Shown here: positions 1 to 10,387 of the stretch, piece by piece
Numbering within the stretch: position 1 is the first letter of the stretch
Layout: each line of letters starts with the position of its first letter
Origin: Dactylorhiza incarnata
Taxonomy: Eukaryota; Streptophyta; Magnoliopsida; Asparagales; Orchidaceae
Length of the DNA: 64,000 nt
Direction of reading: 5' to 3'
NCBI GenBank assembly: GCA_033032865.1
Contig: JAWHQI010000074.1
Coordinates: 9,728,501-9,792,500, forward strand
The notes under the pieces: generated by a model
The model's database searches: none
The model's input: the letters and a program-made list of their open reading frames with translations, nothing else
What the model was told of the DNA's origin: nothing
Position numbers and translations under genes: made by a program

Positions 1-593
1 ATGAATTGTGGCTGAAAAGGCTTTATTTCAAGCTGGCTCTTCCTCGAAGCATTGCTCATAGTCAACTTTCTTAGTTGTCTCATCATAAGGCAAAGTTGAT
101 GCGACTTACCCACATCATGAGACACCAACATATTTTAGCGCCTTTTCATTTTTCTACATTATGGATCTTATTTTTGGCATTATTTTATTTCCCCGCACTT
201 AGCAGTAATTCTACATTAGTTAATAAGCGTCATATTATTTTTGTGCTAAAAGTTTGTAATGTGAATCAGTTTATTAGATTGACGAGCCAATAAGGCTCTC
301 TGAATGTAAATGTCCTGTAATTATGGAAAAGAGAGCAATTATTTTCATATTTTAAAAACATGGAAAAAATAAATTTAAAAAGTTAAAATCTAATCTATTG
401 AGATATTAAGATGAGAAAAAGAATCGAGGAGAGGAACCTACAATAGAATCGAACTGGGACCTCTTCCCATGTTCGACTCCACTGTCCACTCCACAGTCCA
501 CTCCACAACTCTTCCATTTCCATGCCCCTTTGACTCCCTGTTCAGTTTCTATCCCCACCGACAACTCTCACTCCGACCGACGACCTCACAACC
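1..593. other. flank with no recognisable gene
   Basis: AT-rich to about position 460, then a C-rich stretch to 590. The frames at 75-293 and 469-675 are short, have no recognisable domain, and the second runs into the copia LTR. I see no gene or repeat boundary other than the target site of the copia element at 589-593. Confidence 0.6.
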
Positions 594-689
594 TGTTAGA
601 TGTTGTGTTTATAGTTACCTCTTATATATATATATGTATGACTGGGTCCGGTTAATGGACAGAAAGTCATTTTGATTCACTTCGTAACA
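594..689 (+). repeat. 5' LTR of copia element
   Basis: 96 bp, starting TGTTAGATG and ending TAACA directly against the primer site. It contains a TATATA run near 625-635 that could act as the promoter. The 3' LTR lacks the last 32 bp before the terminal CA; the missing block lies between two TAA triplets, so slippage or recombination between them explains it. Confidence 0.85.
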
Positions 690-701
690 TGGTATCGGAG
701 C
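690..701 (+). other. primer binding site (initiator tRNA-Met type)
   Basis: TGGTATCGGAGC immediately follows the 5' LTR. Plant copia elements commonly use TGGTATCAGAGC, complementary to the 3' end of initiator tRNA-Met; this copy differs at one base. It would prime minus-strand DNA synthesis. Confidence 0.85.
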
Positions 702-1224
702 TGCTCCGCTAGGGTTCTCCCACAGCCGCCGCCGCGTTCGACTCGCTCTCTCCGCTCGTTCGCTCGTCTCTCGCCGCTGTCCGCTCGCCCATTCGATCTC
801 TTCGTCCTCGTCGCCTCTTCCTCCGCTAGTCGTTTGGTTCCTCCCGTGCCCTAGACGGAGGCGCGCCGCTGATGATGCCGCCTGCCGTCGCTACTTCTTG
901 ATGTCGATGCCGATCTGCTGCTGCCTGAAGACGACGCCTCCCGTTCTGCCGTCGCTGAAGATGCCGCTGCTACCTGAAGAACGCTGCTGTCGTCCTGTTG
1001 TCGCCTGAAGCCGTCGAAGCTGCTACCTAAACCCTGAAGCCGCCGCTACTGCCTGAAGCCGTCGAAGCTGCTGTCGTCCTGCTGTCGTCCTCCCGTCGAA
1101 GCTGCCACCTAGAGGACATCTCTGCTACTCTGATGTCGAGCATCGAGCGCTGCTACTGCGATGCCGTCTCCGGGTACTGTTCCTTGATGCCTTCTGCAGA
1201 TTATTGAAGGTTCCTGCCATTGCC

Positions 1225-4200
1225 ATGGGGGACTCGGCCACAAGCACCACTCAGACACCTGTTCCCTCAGGGGATTCTACCAACACTTTTCCTTCCAATG
1301 CAAGGTTGGCTACCACTATCCTTACCTCCTCCAACTTTCAGTTGTGGAAAAAGGGGGTTACTATGTCTCTAGCAGGCATCCGACGTACTCACCACCTTAC
1401 TAGACTACCTACTCATGCCGTGGGAAGTGCTGAATACGACGACTGGTACAGTGATGATTGTCGTATCTTTGCTCTCCTTCTGAGTTCCATGGACCCATCA
1501 GTTCAGCAGATGTGCAAGAATTGTGATAGCACTAAGGAGCTGTGGGACACCCTGCATATGATGTTCTCTCAAGCTAACAACCTCTCTCGCCTTGGTGAAC
1601 TCTTTCCCAAGATGGCTGAGCTACGACAAGGAACTCGTTCGGTCACTGAGTACTTCGCCGAATGGAAGGTTCTTGCCGATGAAATCCTGGATCTTTGGGA
1701 GATCCCCTCTACCCGTGAAGGACATCAGGCTCAACGTGAGCATCTGGTTCTCATCTGGCTTCTGAACGGACTTGATCCAAACTTCTCAACAACAAGAACG
1801 GAAATGCTTGCGAGTCCTTCTACTTTGCAGACTGTTAGTGTGTACCATCGTCTGACTAAAGCGGGCTCTGCCGCTTCTCCAGCTGCTCTACATGTTTCCT
1901 CCAGCGAGTCAATTGCGCTGGCCTCTCGGGGGGGGGGGGGGGGGGGGGGAAGGGGCACTAGCCGAGGTGGTCGGTCTGGTTCTGGACGTGGTCGGGAGAC
2001 TGATACGCGACATTGTACTCATTGCGGACGTCGTGGTCACACAAGGGATACGTGCTGGCTCGTGCATGGGAAGCCAGACTGGGCGGCCAAAACCTCGTCA
2101 GCTTCACCTCGATCTGCTCACGTTGCCGACTCGACACCGGCTCCTCCGGGTCACCTCACGGTCCAGATCTCTGAGGAGGATTATCGTCGCCTGCAGGCAC
2201 TTCCAATTTCCTCTCCACCTCATAGTGCTGCTGTGGCCCAGACTATTCAGCCTGCCTGCACTTCCCAGACCACCCAGCGCCCAGTTCAGTGGCTGGCAGA
2301 TTCTGGAGCTTCTGACCACCTGACTAGCTCTTCAGGTATCCTGCATTCGTATCATACCCATTGTGGGTCTTCCATTACTGTTGCAGATGGATCCACTGTG
2401 CCTATTGTTGGCTTTGGAAGCTGCAATGTGACACCGAATATGCCTCTATCCTCGGTTGCTCATGTTCCTCAATCTGCTTACAACCTATTGTCCATTAGTA
2501 AGCTTACTCGTGATTTAAACTGTACTGCTATCTTCACATCTTCTGGTTGCATTTTTCAGGAACAGTCGACAAGCCGTATTATTGGTAGAGGAAAGCTGCG
2601 TGGTGGTGTTTATGTTATGGATGAAGTTTCCCACATTGCCTGTTCTGCTGCTTCGGCCAAACTCTTGGACCTCCACTACCGTCATGGTCATCCTTCTATG
2701 CAGGTCATGCGTCGTTTGTATCCTGAGTTTGGGAACGTTTCCCATCTCAGCTGTGAGTCATGTTTGTTTGCTAAACTCCATAGAGTTAGCTATGTACCTC
2801 GTGTAGATGTTCGTGCTTCTGCACCTTTTGATTTACTTCATTCTGATGTCTGGGGACCGTGTCCTGTCCCTACGTTGTTAGGACACAGATATTATGTTAC
2901 CTTTATTGATGATTTTTCTCGCATGACTTGGGTTTACTTAATGAAAAATCGCTCTGAATTACTATCTATTTTTCAACATTTGTGGAATGAAATTTTCACT
3001 CAATTTTCTGTTCGTCTGAAATGTCTTCGTACTGATAATGGGAGGGAATACATGTCCCAGTCCATGCCTAGCTTTCTTTCCGACAAGGGTATCATACACC
3101 AAACCAGTTGCCCTGATACCCCCCAACAAAACGGGGTTGCCGAACGAAAAAATCGCCACCTTCTTGAGGTAACCCGGGCTATCCTTCATCATACGCATGT
3201 TCCCAAACACTTTTGGGGAGATGCTGTTCTTACCGCTGCCCATCTCATTAATCATCTTCCTACTCATATACTTCAGGGGGAGACACCTTATCACATCCTT
3301 TATCCCGACCACTCGGGGCCTCCTCTACCCTTCAAGGTCTTTTGGTGTGTTTGCTATGTCCGGGATGCTCGTCCCTCCGTTTGCAAACTTGATCCTCGCT
3401 CTTTGAAGTGTATCTTCCTTGGATACTCTCGGACTACCAAGGGATATCGCTGTTATTCTCCAGAACTTCACAAATATATCATTTCTTCAGATGTTGTCTT
3501 CCTCGAATCTGACTCTTATCGTACCACTGGCTCTCCCCTTCCCACTTCATCTTCTGATCTCTCTCTCGATGAGATGCTAGTTCCTCGTCCTGATTCTGCT
3601 CTCGTCTCTCTGACTGACATATTGTGCCCCCTTTGGGGACAAGTCTACTCTCGTCGCACTTCTGACAGAACTGAAATACCACCATCTCAGCCTACCTCAA
3701 CCATTGATGGCACAACTACTGTTCCTCAGATTGCTCCTGCAAGTGAGGCCCTGAACCAAACTGAAGTGCCTGCCGCTCCACCTCTGGCTAGTACCGAGCT
3801 TCCTATTGCTCTCCGAAAGGGAAGTCGGACTTGCCAGAATAGACCTCTCTATGTGAGCTCTTATCAGGGGTTGTCTGCTTCTCATACCGCACTTCACTTG
3901 ATGTTGGATCAGTACACCATTCCCTCAACGGTTGGGGAGGCCAAAACTCATCCTGGCTGGATGGCTGCTATGCAAGAGGAATTGACGGCACTTCAACTGA
4001 ATAATACTTGGGAACTTGTGTCTTTGCCTCCTGGAAAGCGCGCTATTGGTTGCAAATGGATCTATTCTGTTAAAGCCAATGCTGATGACTCTCTTGCTCG
4101 CTTGAAAGCCCGCCTTGTTGCCAAAGGTTATGCCCAAACTTATGGCGTGGATTATGAGGAAACGTTTGCACCTGTTGCCAAGATGTCCTCTATTCGGATC

Positions 4201-5457
4201 GTGATCTCTCTTGCAGCCACTCACCGGTGGCCTCTCCATCAGTTGGATATCAAGAATGCGTTCCTTCATGGGTCCTTGGCGGAAGAGGTGTATATGGAAC
4301 AACCACCTGGGTTCGTTGCTGAGGGGGAGCGTAACAAGGTGTGTCGTCTCCTTGCCTCCTTATATGGGTTGAAACAATCCCCGCGCCAGTGGTTTGCTCG
4401 CTTTCGGTCTGTTGTCACCAAATTCGGACTTACCAAAAGTGTCAAAGACTCATCTCTCTTTTATCGGAACTCCTCAACTGGTACTGTGCTCCTAATTGTG
4501 TATGTTGATGATATTGTCATCACGGGTAGTGATCCTAAAGGGATAGCCGATCTCAAAGCGTTCTTACACTCCAACTTCCAAACCAAAGATCTAGGGCTGT
4601 TGCGATACTTCCTTGGGATTGAAGTTACTGATCATGACGACTCTATCTTTGTTTCTCAACGTAAATATGCCCTTGATCTGTTATCTGATCTTGGAATGTC
4701 TGACTGCCGCCCTATGGATTCTCCCCTTGAACCAGGAGAAAAGAGCCTTCATGCCGAGAGCAAATCTTTTGATTCGCCAGAGAAGTATCGTAGAGTAGTT
4801 GGAAAACTTAACTACCTTACTATGACTCGCCCAAATATTGCCTGTGCTGTGAGTAAGGTCAGTCAGTTCATGGCCACTCCAACTATCTCTCAATGGGACT
4901 CTGTTCTCCGCATTGTTAGGTACATAAAGAAGGATCCTGGTCTAGGAATATCATACAAGAATCGTGGTCATTCCAATATAGAGGCTTACTGTGACTCCGA
5001 CTGGGCAGGTTGTTTAGCCACTCGGAAGTCTACCACAAGATTTACTATATTTATGGGAGGAAACCTTGTCTCCTGGAAGAGCAAGAAACATACCACTGTC
5101 GCCAGATCTAGTGCCGAGGCAGAGTATCGGGCTATGTCGCACACTGTTGCTGAGATCATGTGGATCAGACAGACTCTTTGTGAAATCGGATACCCTGTTC
5201 ATGACCCAACTCTGTTATGGTGTGATAATCAAGCTGCAATACAGATAGCAACCAATCCTGTGTTTCATGAACGCACGAAGCACATCGAGGTTGACTGCCA
5301 CTTCGTACGAGAGAAGTATGAAGAAGGTCTTATTTCCTTGAGCCATGTGAAGACTGGAGACCAAGTTGCTGATATTCTCACGAAAGGAGTTACTGGGGTC
5401 AGAATGAATTTCATATGTAACAAGTTAGGTCTGGAAAGTTTCCTCGACCCAACTTGA
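1225..5457 (+). CDS. copia Gag-Pol polyprotein
   Basis: One uninterrupted frame of 1,410 codons encoding all proteins a copia element needs to copy itself. Order seen: Gag domain (about residues 55-200); a glycine/arginine-rich stretch made by a 22-bp G run; a CCHC zinc knuckle (C-x2-C-x4-H-x4-C, about 263-276); aspartic protease DSGA with Asp near 359; GAG-pre-integrase His/Cys region (about 465-525); integrase core with Asp about 541, Asp about 604 and Glu about 640 (D-x35-E); reverse transcriptase with YVDD near 1093-1096; RNase H with CDSDW near 1257, SSAEAEY and CDNQ motifs. The frame is open upstream to a TTG at 1204, but ATG at 1225 is the first in-frame ATG and is preferred. No stop or frameshift is visible, so the copy may be active. 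A single-frame Gag-Pol is usual for plant copia elements. Confidence 0.93.
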   Translation: MGDSATSTTQTPVPSGDSTNTFPSNARLATTILTSSNFQLWKKGVTMSLAGIRRTHHLTRLPTHAVGSAEYDDWYSDDCRIFALLLSSMDPSVQQMCKNCDSTKELWDTLHMMFSQANNLSRLGELFPKMAELRQGTRSVTEYFAEWKVLADEILDLWEIPSTREGHQAQREHLVLIWLLNGLDPNFSTTRTEMLASPSTLQTVSVYHRLTKAGSAASPAALHVSSSESIALASRGGGGGGGRGTSRGGRSGSGRGRETDTRHCTHCGRRGHTRDTCWLVHGKPDWAAKTSSASPRSAHVADSTPAPPGHLTVQISEEDYRRLQALPISSPPHSAAVAQTIQPACTSQTTQRPVQWLADSGASDHLTSSSGILHSYHTHCGSSITVADGSTVPIVGFGSCNVTPNMPLSSVAHVPQSAYNLLSISKLTRDLNCTAIFTSSGCIFQEQSTSRIIGRGKLRGGVYVMDEVSHIACSAASAKLLDLHYRHGHPSMQVMRRLYPEFGNVSHLSCESCLFAKLHRVSYVPRVDVRASAPFDLLHSDVWGPCPVPTLLGHRYYVTFIDDFSRMTWVYLMKNRSELLSIFQHLWNEIFTQFSVRLKCLRTDNGREYMSQSMPSFLSDKGIIHQTSCPDTPQQNGVAERKNRHLLEVTRAILHHTHVPKHFWGDAVLTAAHLINHLPTHILQGETPYHILYPDHSGPPLPFKVFWCVCYVRDARPSVCKLDPRSLKCIFLGYSRTTKGYRCYSPELHKYIISSDVVFLESDSYRTTGSPLPTSSSDLSLDEMLVPRPDSALVSLTDILCPLWGQVYSRRTSDRTEIPPSQPTSTIDGTTTVPQIAPASEALNQTEVPAAPPLASTELPIALRKGSRTCQNRPLYVSSYQGLSASHTALHLMLDQYTIPSTVGEAKTHPGWMAAMQEELTALQLNNTWELVSLPPGKRAIGCKWIYSVKANADDSLARLKARLVAKGYAQTYGVDYEETFAPVAKMSSIRIVISLAATHRWPLHQLDIKNAFLHGSLAEEVYMEQPPGFVAEGERNKVCRLLASLYGLKQSPRQWFARFRSVVTKFGLTKSVKDSSLFYRNSSTGTVLLIVYVDDIVITGSDPKGIADLKAFLHSNFQTKDLGLLRYFLGIEVTDHDDSIFVSQRKYALDLLSDLGMSDCRPMDSPLEPGEKSLHAESKSFDSPEKYRRVVGKLNYLTMTRPNIACAVSKVSQFMATPTISQWDSVLRIVRYIKKDPGLGISYKNRGHSNIEAYCDSDWAGCLATRKSTTRFTIFMGGNLVSWKSKKHTTVARSSAEAEYRAMSHTVAEIMWIRQTLCEIGYPVHDPTLLWCDNQAAIQIATNPVFHERTKHIEVDCHFVREKYEEGLISLSHVKTGDQVADILTKGVTGVRMNFICNKLGLESFLDPT
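1928..1949 (+). repeat. 22-bp poly-G tract inside gag
   Basis: An unbroken run of 22 G on the coding strand encodes the glycine run just before the Gag zinc knuckle. The length keeps the frame open. Such tracts are slippage-prone in replication, transcription and sequencing, so the exact count in the genome is uncertain. Confidence 0.95.
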
Positions 5458-5464
5458 GGGGGAG

Positions 5465-5532
5465 TGTTAGATGTTGTGTTTATAGTTACCTTTTATATAT
5501 ATATATATATGTATGACTGGGTCCGGTTAACA
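5465..5532 (+). repeat. 3' LTR of copia element (68 bp)
   Basis: Starts TGTTAGATG right after the polypurine tract and ends GGTTAACA. It matches the 5' LTR apart from one C/T change, extra TA units and absence of 32 bp near the 3' end. The next five bases (CAACG) pair with the upstream target-site copy. Confidence 0.85.
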
Positions 5533-5537
5533 CAACG

Positions 5538-6290
5538 AGCCTCCTCGGCTTAGTTCCGACATTGATCGCCCACCGCAAGCTTTCCCATTTCTTCACTCCG
5601 GCTGCGCTCCTCCGGTTCGCCCTCAGAATCTCCATTTCCTCCTTCCAGCCAACCCTGACCACCTTCCAGTCCTTCCCACACCCACTGTCTACCTCCTCGG
5701 CCCACTCCCAACCACCGAACCACCATCCATGCATAACCAATCACCGAACCATACTTGTTCTTCATACAAAACTGGAATCTTGCACTCTATAGACACTCGA
5801 GAATCCTACTGCCTATGTATGCCTAATTCCGTCTAATCACAGTCTGTCTCAGACATAGATCGACTCCCTTTGGCATATACATACACGGGGTACTATTCTC
5901 TTACACCATTTCCTTTACTCTATTAATTTGTTTTTATGCATTGAATTGGAACACATTATGCCAAGCTTGCTTAAAACCTTAATTAGCTATTATTGTCGTT
6001 ATCTTTTTGTATAGGCTAATTTTTTGAATTCGGTCAGTGGAATTGTTGGAACATACTAGGAGTAGCCATATCAAACCAAGTGAAAGATGGTCACAATAAA
6101 GATTGATTATTTAGCTAACTTAGCCCATATCTGACCATATTTTCATAGGCCAACCTAAGGGAACTGGAGTAATTTGCAAGATTTTCTGGACTCAACTATT
6201 ATTTTGGCTTACTTTCTCATTGTTTTTAGATTAATTATAATTTAATAAGTATAATCTCATCTTTATTTGAGGAAATGAAGCTTATGATAA
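5538..6290. other. non-coding stretch with no recognisable feature
   Basis: C-rich to about 5,800 and AT-rich afterwards. Small overlapping frames at 5,486-5,792 have no recognisable domain. No element ends were found here. Confidence 0.5.
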
Positions 6291-6478
6291 TTTTACACAT
6301 TGTGAGAAAACTCCAAGCAACATAACAATATTTATTACGTCATATATCTCAAACATACAAGTACATGTACATATATTTATAGTGAGGAGAGACACCAATA
6401 TGAGACTAATCTATGCATGATAAACAATACTCCTAATGGGCATGGTAAGAAGACCTTTGTATTTTGGGCTTCTTTACA
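6290..6478 (-). repeat. probable LTR remnant of minus-strand copia
   Basis: The stretch carries a polyadenylation/TATA-like TATTTATAG and a layout like the LTR of the better-preserved minus-strand copia at 15,982-16,317, and it lies on the far side of the hAT insertion from copia coding remains at 7,747-8,530. I infer that the hAT landed in the 3' LTR of that copia. No second LTR is available for comparison. Confidence 0.35.
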
Positions 6479-7746
6479 CTGTTTTAAATGTCCTCCGACA
6501 TGTCTGCCGACATGTCGTTTTTGTGGGTAAAACGATATTTTTTCCTAAAAAATAGATTGTCCCTTTGTAATATATATGCCGATATATCTGATTTTTTCCA
6601 ATATCTCCGCTGGCACGACTTTTTTTCATATCGTCCGATATGCATTTATGTTAGCAGTATATATTTAAATCATCTATATGCATTTGTTAATTGATCTTTT
6701 TATTTTTTTAACATAAATTTTTTAAGCATGAAAGGGGTTATAATCAATCCAAAGTATTTAACATTTAATTTTTTTATTTGATAGGGTTTAATATTATTTA
6801 AGCAATGAATACTATTAAATATAATTTACAAAGTATCTATTTGTACTTGTTAATAGTAGTCGTAATGTGTTACTAATACTTTATTTTTGATACTTAGTGT
6901 TTGTAAACTTGTTACACTATTTTTTTTTTTAAATTTTAGAACATATAATTATACTTAGTACAACAACAACAACACTCAAGCCTCTATCCCACTATAGTGG
7001 GGTTGGCTATATGGATCCTTTGTCGCCATTGCGCCCTATCTTTAATCATAGCCTCACTAATGCCTAAGTACATCATGTCTTTCCTTATAGTTTCATTCCA
7101 AGTCTTTTTTGGTCAACCCCTCCCCGCTTAACATGTCTAGTGACTAAACTCTCACAACGCACTGGTGCCTATAATGGTCTCCTATGTACATGCCCGAACC
7201 ATCTTAAACGAGATTCTCGCATCTTCTCTACAATTGGCGCCACTCCTGTCTTATCCCTGATACATTCATTCCTAATTTTATCCAGTCTCGTGTGACCACA
7301 CATCCCCCTAAGCTTTCTCATCTCCGCAACTCCCATTTTTTGCTCATGTACTCAGAACCGTAGAGCATTGCTGGCCTAATTACAGTATTGTAAAACTTGC
7401 CTTTAAGTTTTAATGGTACTTTACGATCACATAAGATCCCAGACGCGCTTCTCCACTTCAACCAATCTGCTTGGATTCTATGTATCACATCTTTATCTAC
7501 ACCTCCATCTTTTTGAATTATCGATCCCAAATATTTAAAGCACTCACTGTGGGAAATATCTTGGTCACCCAATTTAATGACGAAGTCATCCGACCTTCTT
7601 GCACTACTTAGTAATACATAAAAATATATTTTTTATTTAGTAGATATGGAAATCCGATATTTTAAAATATCCCCGACATATCTCCGACTTCCGATATTTA
7701 AAAACTCAATCCGACATGTCGCCGACATATGATATTTACAACCTTG
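6479..7746 (+). mobile_element. non-autonomous hAT-like element, copy 1
   Basis: This copy shares its start (TTTTAAATGTC near 6482), interior and end (GATATTTACAACCTTG) with the element at 8,922-10,245. It has no coding capacity. The flanks TCTTTACA (6471-6478) and TCTATACA (7747-7754) match at seven of eight bases, in line with the 8-bp target duplications of hAT elements. GACATGTC-type short palindromes occur near both ends, a common subterminal pattern. Removing the internal RTE fragment leaves about 615 bp. The exact left end is uncertain by two bases. Confidence 0.7.
6961..7605 (-). mobile_element. 5'-truncated RTE-type LINE
   Basis: On the minus strand this is the 3' part of an RTE-like LINE, including a frame (7,572-7,318) for the region after the reverse transcriptase (motif CFKYLGSII) that also occurs in the LINE at 43,345-44,699. 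The 3' end has a CCCCACTATAGTGGG hairpin and a (TTG)n tail, read here as CAA repeats at 6961. The target duplication ACTTAGTA is perfect (6953-6960 and 7606-7613). The 5' truncation is typical of target-primed reverse transcription. Confidence 0.88.
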
Positions 7747-8530
7747 TCTATACATTTCTTCTATACTCTCCCATAAGTTGGAGCGTACATATTACTAGGC
7801 TCCAAGCTTGGAAATAAATTGACGATAAAGCGGTTGATGCGAGGCCTTTGCGAAGAGATTAGAGAGTTGGTTTGTAGTGGCCCTAGTGGGAACTGTCAGG
7901 GATCAATTTTGTGGAGGTGGATTTTTTCTCTAATGAAGTGACAGTTTACTTCAGTGTGCTTGGTTTGCTCATGAAATACTGAATTTTCTGCTATATGGAT
8001 GACAAATTTACTATCGTAGTAGAAGACTACATGAGATGTAAGAGATACACCAAGATCAATAAGAAGGCTCTCCAACCAAGTAAGCTCGGAAACGACATAA
8101 GTCATCAAACGATACTAAACTTCGACAGACGATCGTGCTACTACTGTTTGTTTCTTGCTCTGCTAAGTGACCAAATATGCCCTCCAAAATACGTGCAGTA
8201 GCCACTTGTAGATCGACAATTATCAATGGAGCATGCATAGTCTGCATCAGAGAAAGCAATTAATGAGAGGGAAGATGAAGACTTATACACAAGCCCTTGA
8301 CCTGGAGCGTTCTTTAGATAATGAAGGGTTCACTCAATTGCTTGAAGATGAGATGCACTAGGATCATGCATGCACCTGCTAACCATACCAATATCGAACA
8401 AAATATCTGGCCGAGTTACGGTCAGATAGATAAGCTTGCCGACCATGTGACGATAGTATTCATATTAGCTAAGAAAGGATTAGAAGCAAACTCGTGCACG
8501 TAGAGCTTGTGATTTGCATCCATGGGTGTT
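7747..8530 (-). pseudogene. copia RT C-terminus and RNase H remnant
   Basis: Minus-strand frames at 8,259-8,056 and 8,108-7,896 carry degraded copia RNase H motifs (a TARILEGIFGHLAEQET stretch, then FHEQTKHTEVNCHFIREK), and the region up to about 8,530 matches the end of the reverse transcriptase. CTCCCATAAGTTGGAGC near 7,770 corresponds to the polypurine-side sequence of the copia at 15,982-19,824, so both belong to related families. Frames are broken by stops and shifts, and everything upstream of the RT end is missing. Confidence 0.75.
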
Positions 8531-8913
8531 TCAAATATGTTTTCTTATATAATGAATCATAGGATTGATTAGTTGATTATGATAATGAAATTATTTCTTC
8601 TTGAGGCGGTCGGTTGGTTCTTCCTTGTGATCATAGTTGCGTATGAAGATTGCTATACGTTGTTTACGTAAAGTTCTTTTCTTTACCTCTTCAAAGTGTG
8701 CACATGGAGTTCTCTTTCTTTTTGTTGCTCTTTAGTTCTCTCACTATGCAGATCACCCTCGTTTTGTGATGGATGTAATCAATTTTTTTCTAAATGCTTT
8801 TGCATGATCTATTTTTGGAGTCCATACTTTGTTTGCCTTCCACATTTGCTATTATGTACACTGAACCATGATTTTTATGTGAAACTTCCTCCCAAATGAG
8901 CTTGTTCTTATTA
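8531..8913. other. AT-rich spacer without recognisable feature
   Basis: No domain, splice pattern or element end could be identified. The small frame at 8,696-8,899 is not supported by anything beyond being open. Confidence 0.5.
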
Positions 8914-8936
8914 CAAGAGGTCACTATTTTAAATGT

Positions 8937-9345
8937 CGATATGTCTGCCGACATTTTCGATATGTCTGCCGACATGTTCGATATGTCTGCCGACATGTTC
9001 GATATGTCTGCCGACATGTTCGATATGTCTGCCGACATGTTCGATATGTCTGCCGACATGTTCGATATGTCTGCCGACATGTTCGATATGTCTGCCGACA
9101 TGTTCGATTTGTCTGCCGACATGTTCGATATGTCTGCCGACATGTTCGATATGTCTCCCGACATGTTCGATATGTCTGCCGACATGTTCGATATGTCTGC
9201 CGACATGTTCGATATGTCTGTCGATATGTCCCATATGTCTGCCGACACGTCCCATATGTCTGCCGACACGTCCCATATGTTTGCCGACACGTCCCATATG
9301 TCTGCCGCCACGTCCTATATGTCTGCTGACACATCTTTTTTGAGG
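8937..9345 (+). repeat. 21-bp minisatellite, about 19 units
   Basis: Tandem copies of GATATGTCTGCCGACATGTT plus C; later units drift to CATATGTCTGCCGACACGTC. Each unit contains the short palindrome CATGTC-TGCC-GACATG. Because 21 is a multiple of three, several frames on both strands stay open through the array, which gives repetitive artefactual proteins. The sister element at 6,479 has only about two units in the same place, so the array expanded in this copy. Confidence 0.95.
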
Positions 9346-9452
9346 GCAAGATGACATTTGTTCTAAAAAAATAGATTGCGCCTTTAGTAAAATATAGGCC
9401 AACGTATCCGATTTTTTCGAGATATCGACCATCACGATTTTTGAATATACCA

Positions 9453-9579
9453 TAAGGAAAGATATGATGTACTTAGGCATTAGTGAGGCTATGATTAAAG
9501 ATAGGGCGCAATGGAGACAAAGGATTCATATATCCGACCCCACTATGGTGGGATAAAGGCTTGAGTGTTGTTGTCGTTG
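9453..9579 (+). mobile_element. extremely truncated RTE LINE 3' end
   Basis: 127 bp nearly identical to the last part of the LINE at 43,345-44,699, ending with the CCCCACTATGGTGGG hairpin and a TTG-rich tail. It sits between two near-identical 30-bp flanks (9423-9452 and 9580-9609, two mismatches), which I read as an unusually long target-site duplication. Confidence 0.8.
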
Positions 9580-10387
9580 TATCAACCATCACGGTTTTTG
9601 AATATACCATCTATTATTTTATTGTGTTATGTTATTAAACTGACAATATATGTTTAAATCACATATATATTATAGTATGTATGTTTAAAACGACCAAACT
9701 TATTGTTTTGTTCTCTTTAATATGTGTTATTCTTACAATCAATTTGGTATTATTATCTCACACTATATTTTTCTTATTTCATATTACAAAATACGTTAAA
9801 ACATCAACACATTTATTAGTTGATTATTTTTATGCTTTTAACATAAATTTATTAAGATTGGAAAGATTTATAATCAATAAAGGCTATTTGACTTTTAAAT
9901 TTTTTATTTATTTGGTATAAAATTAGCATTATCAAAATAAAATTATTGTATAGTATTAAATATATTTACAATATATCTACTTGTATTTGTTTATAATATT
10001 TTATTTTGGATACTTTTGATTTTTTATTTTGGGATATAGCTTACCCATTATTCGTCTACTTGTTGTGTTAGTTTTTTTTACTTTTAGAACATATAATTAT
10101 ACTTGGTATATATAATTTTTTTTGTCATTTATAAAGTATGGCCATCCGATATTTTAAAATATTTCGTTACGTCTCCGACTTTCGATATCCACCATTTAAA
10201 AACTTAATTCGACAATGTCGTCGACATTTGATATTTACAACCTTGCAAGAGGTTTAACGTACATGTTTTTTGTTTTATGGAACATCTTTTTATCAAAGTT
10301 TGAGTACCTAATATATTTAAAATATGCCTCAATTCGTTTTCAGTCATGTAAGATATTAATGATTCTTAATGCCTCAATAATACGCAG

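Larger units (their letters stand above)
594..5532 (+). mobile_element. near-intact Ty1/copia LTR retrotransposon
   Basis: A complete element of about 4.9 kb: 5' LTR (594-689), primer site (690-701), leader, one gag-pol frame (1225-5457), a polypurine tract (GAGGGGGAG) just before 5465, and a 3' LTR (5465-5532). The flanking duplication is CAACC (589-593) against CAACG (5533-5537), four of five bases. The two LTRs differ by one substitution, a few TA units and one 32-bp indel, so insertion was recent. Gene order protease-integrase-RT-RNase H identifies Ty1/copia rather than gypsy. The LTRs are very short for a copia, which usually has 150 bp or more. Confidence 0.93.
8922..10245 (+). mobile_element. 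non-autonomous hAT-like element, copy 2
   Basis: Bounded by a perfect 8-bp duplication CAAGAGGT (8914-8921 and 10246-10253), the length expected for hAT. The left end is CACTATTTTAAATGTC; the right end read in reverse is CAAGGTTGTAAATATC, an imperfect inverted repeat. No transposase is present, so it would need a partner. It differs from copy 1 mainly by a large 21-bp tandem array after the left end and by a different LINE insertion. Confidence 0.85.

Noticed and set aside
1892..2323. Second frame overlapping gag after the poly-G run
   Set aside because: It is a shifted reading of gag-pol opened by the G run; it has no recognisable domain. It is mentioned only as a slippage issue.
8924..9480. 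Five long overlapping frames with 7-residue repeats on both strands
   Set aside because: They arise because the 21-bp tandem array keeps several frames open; no start context or domain supports a gene.
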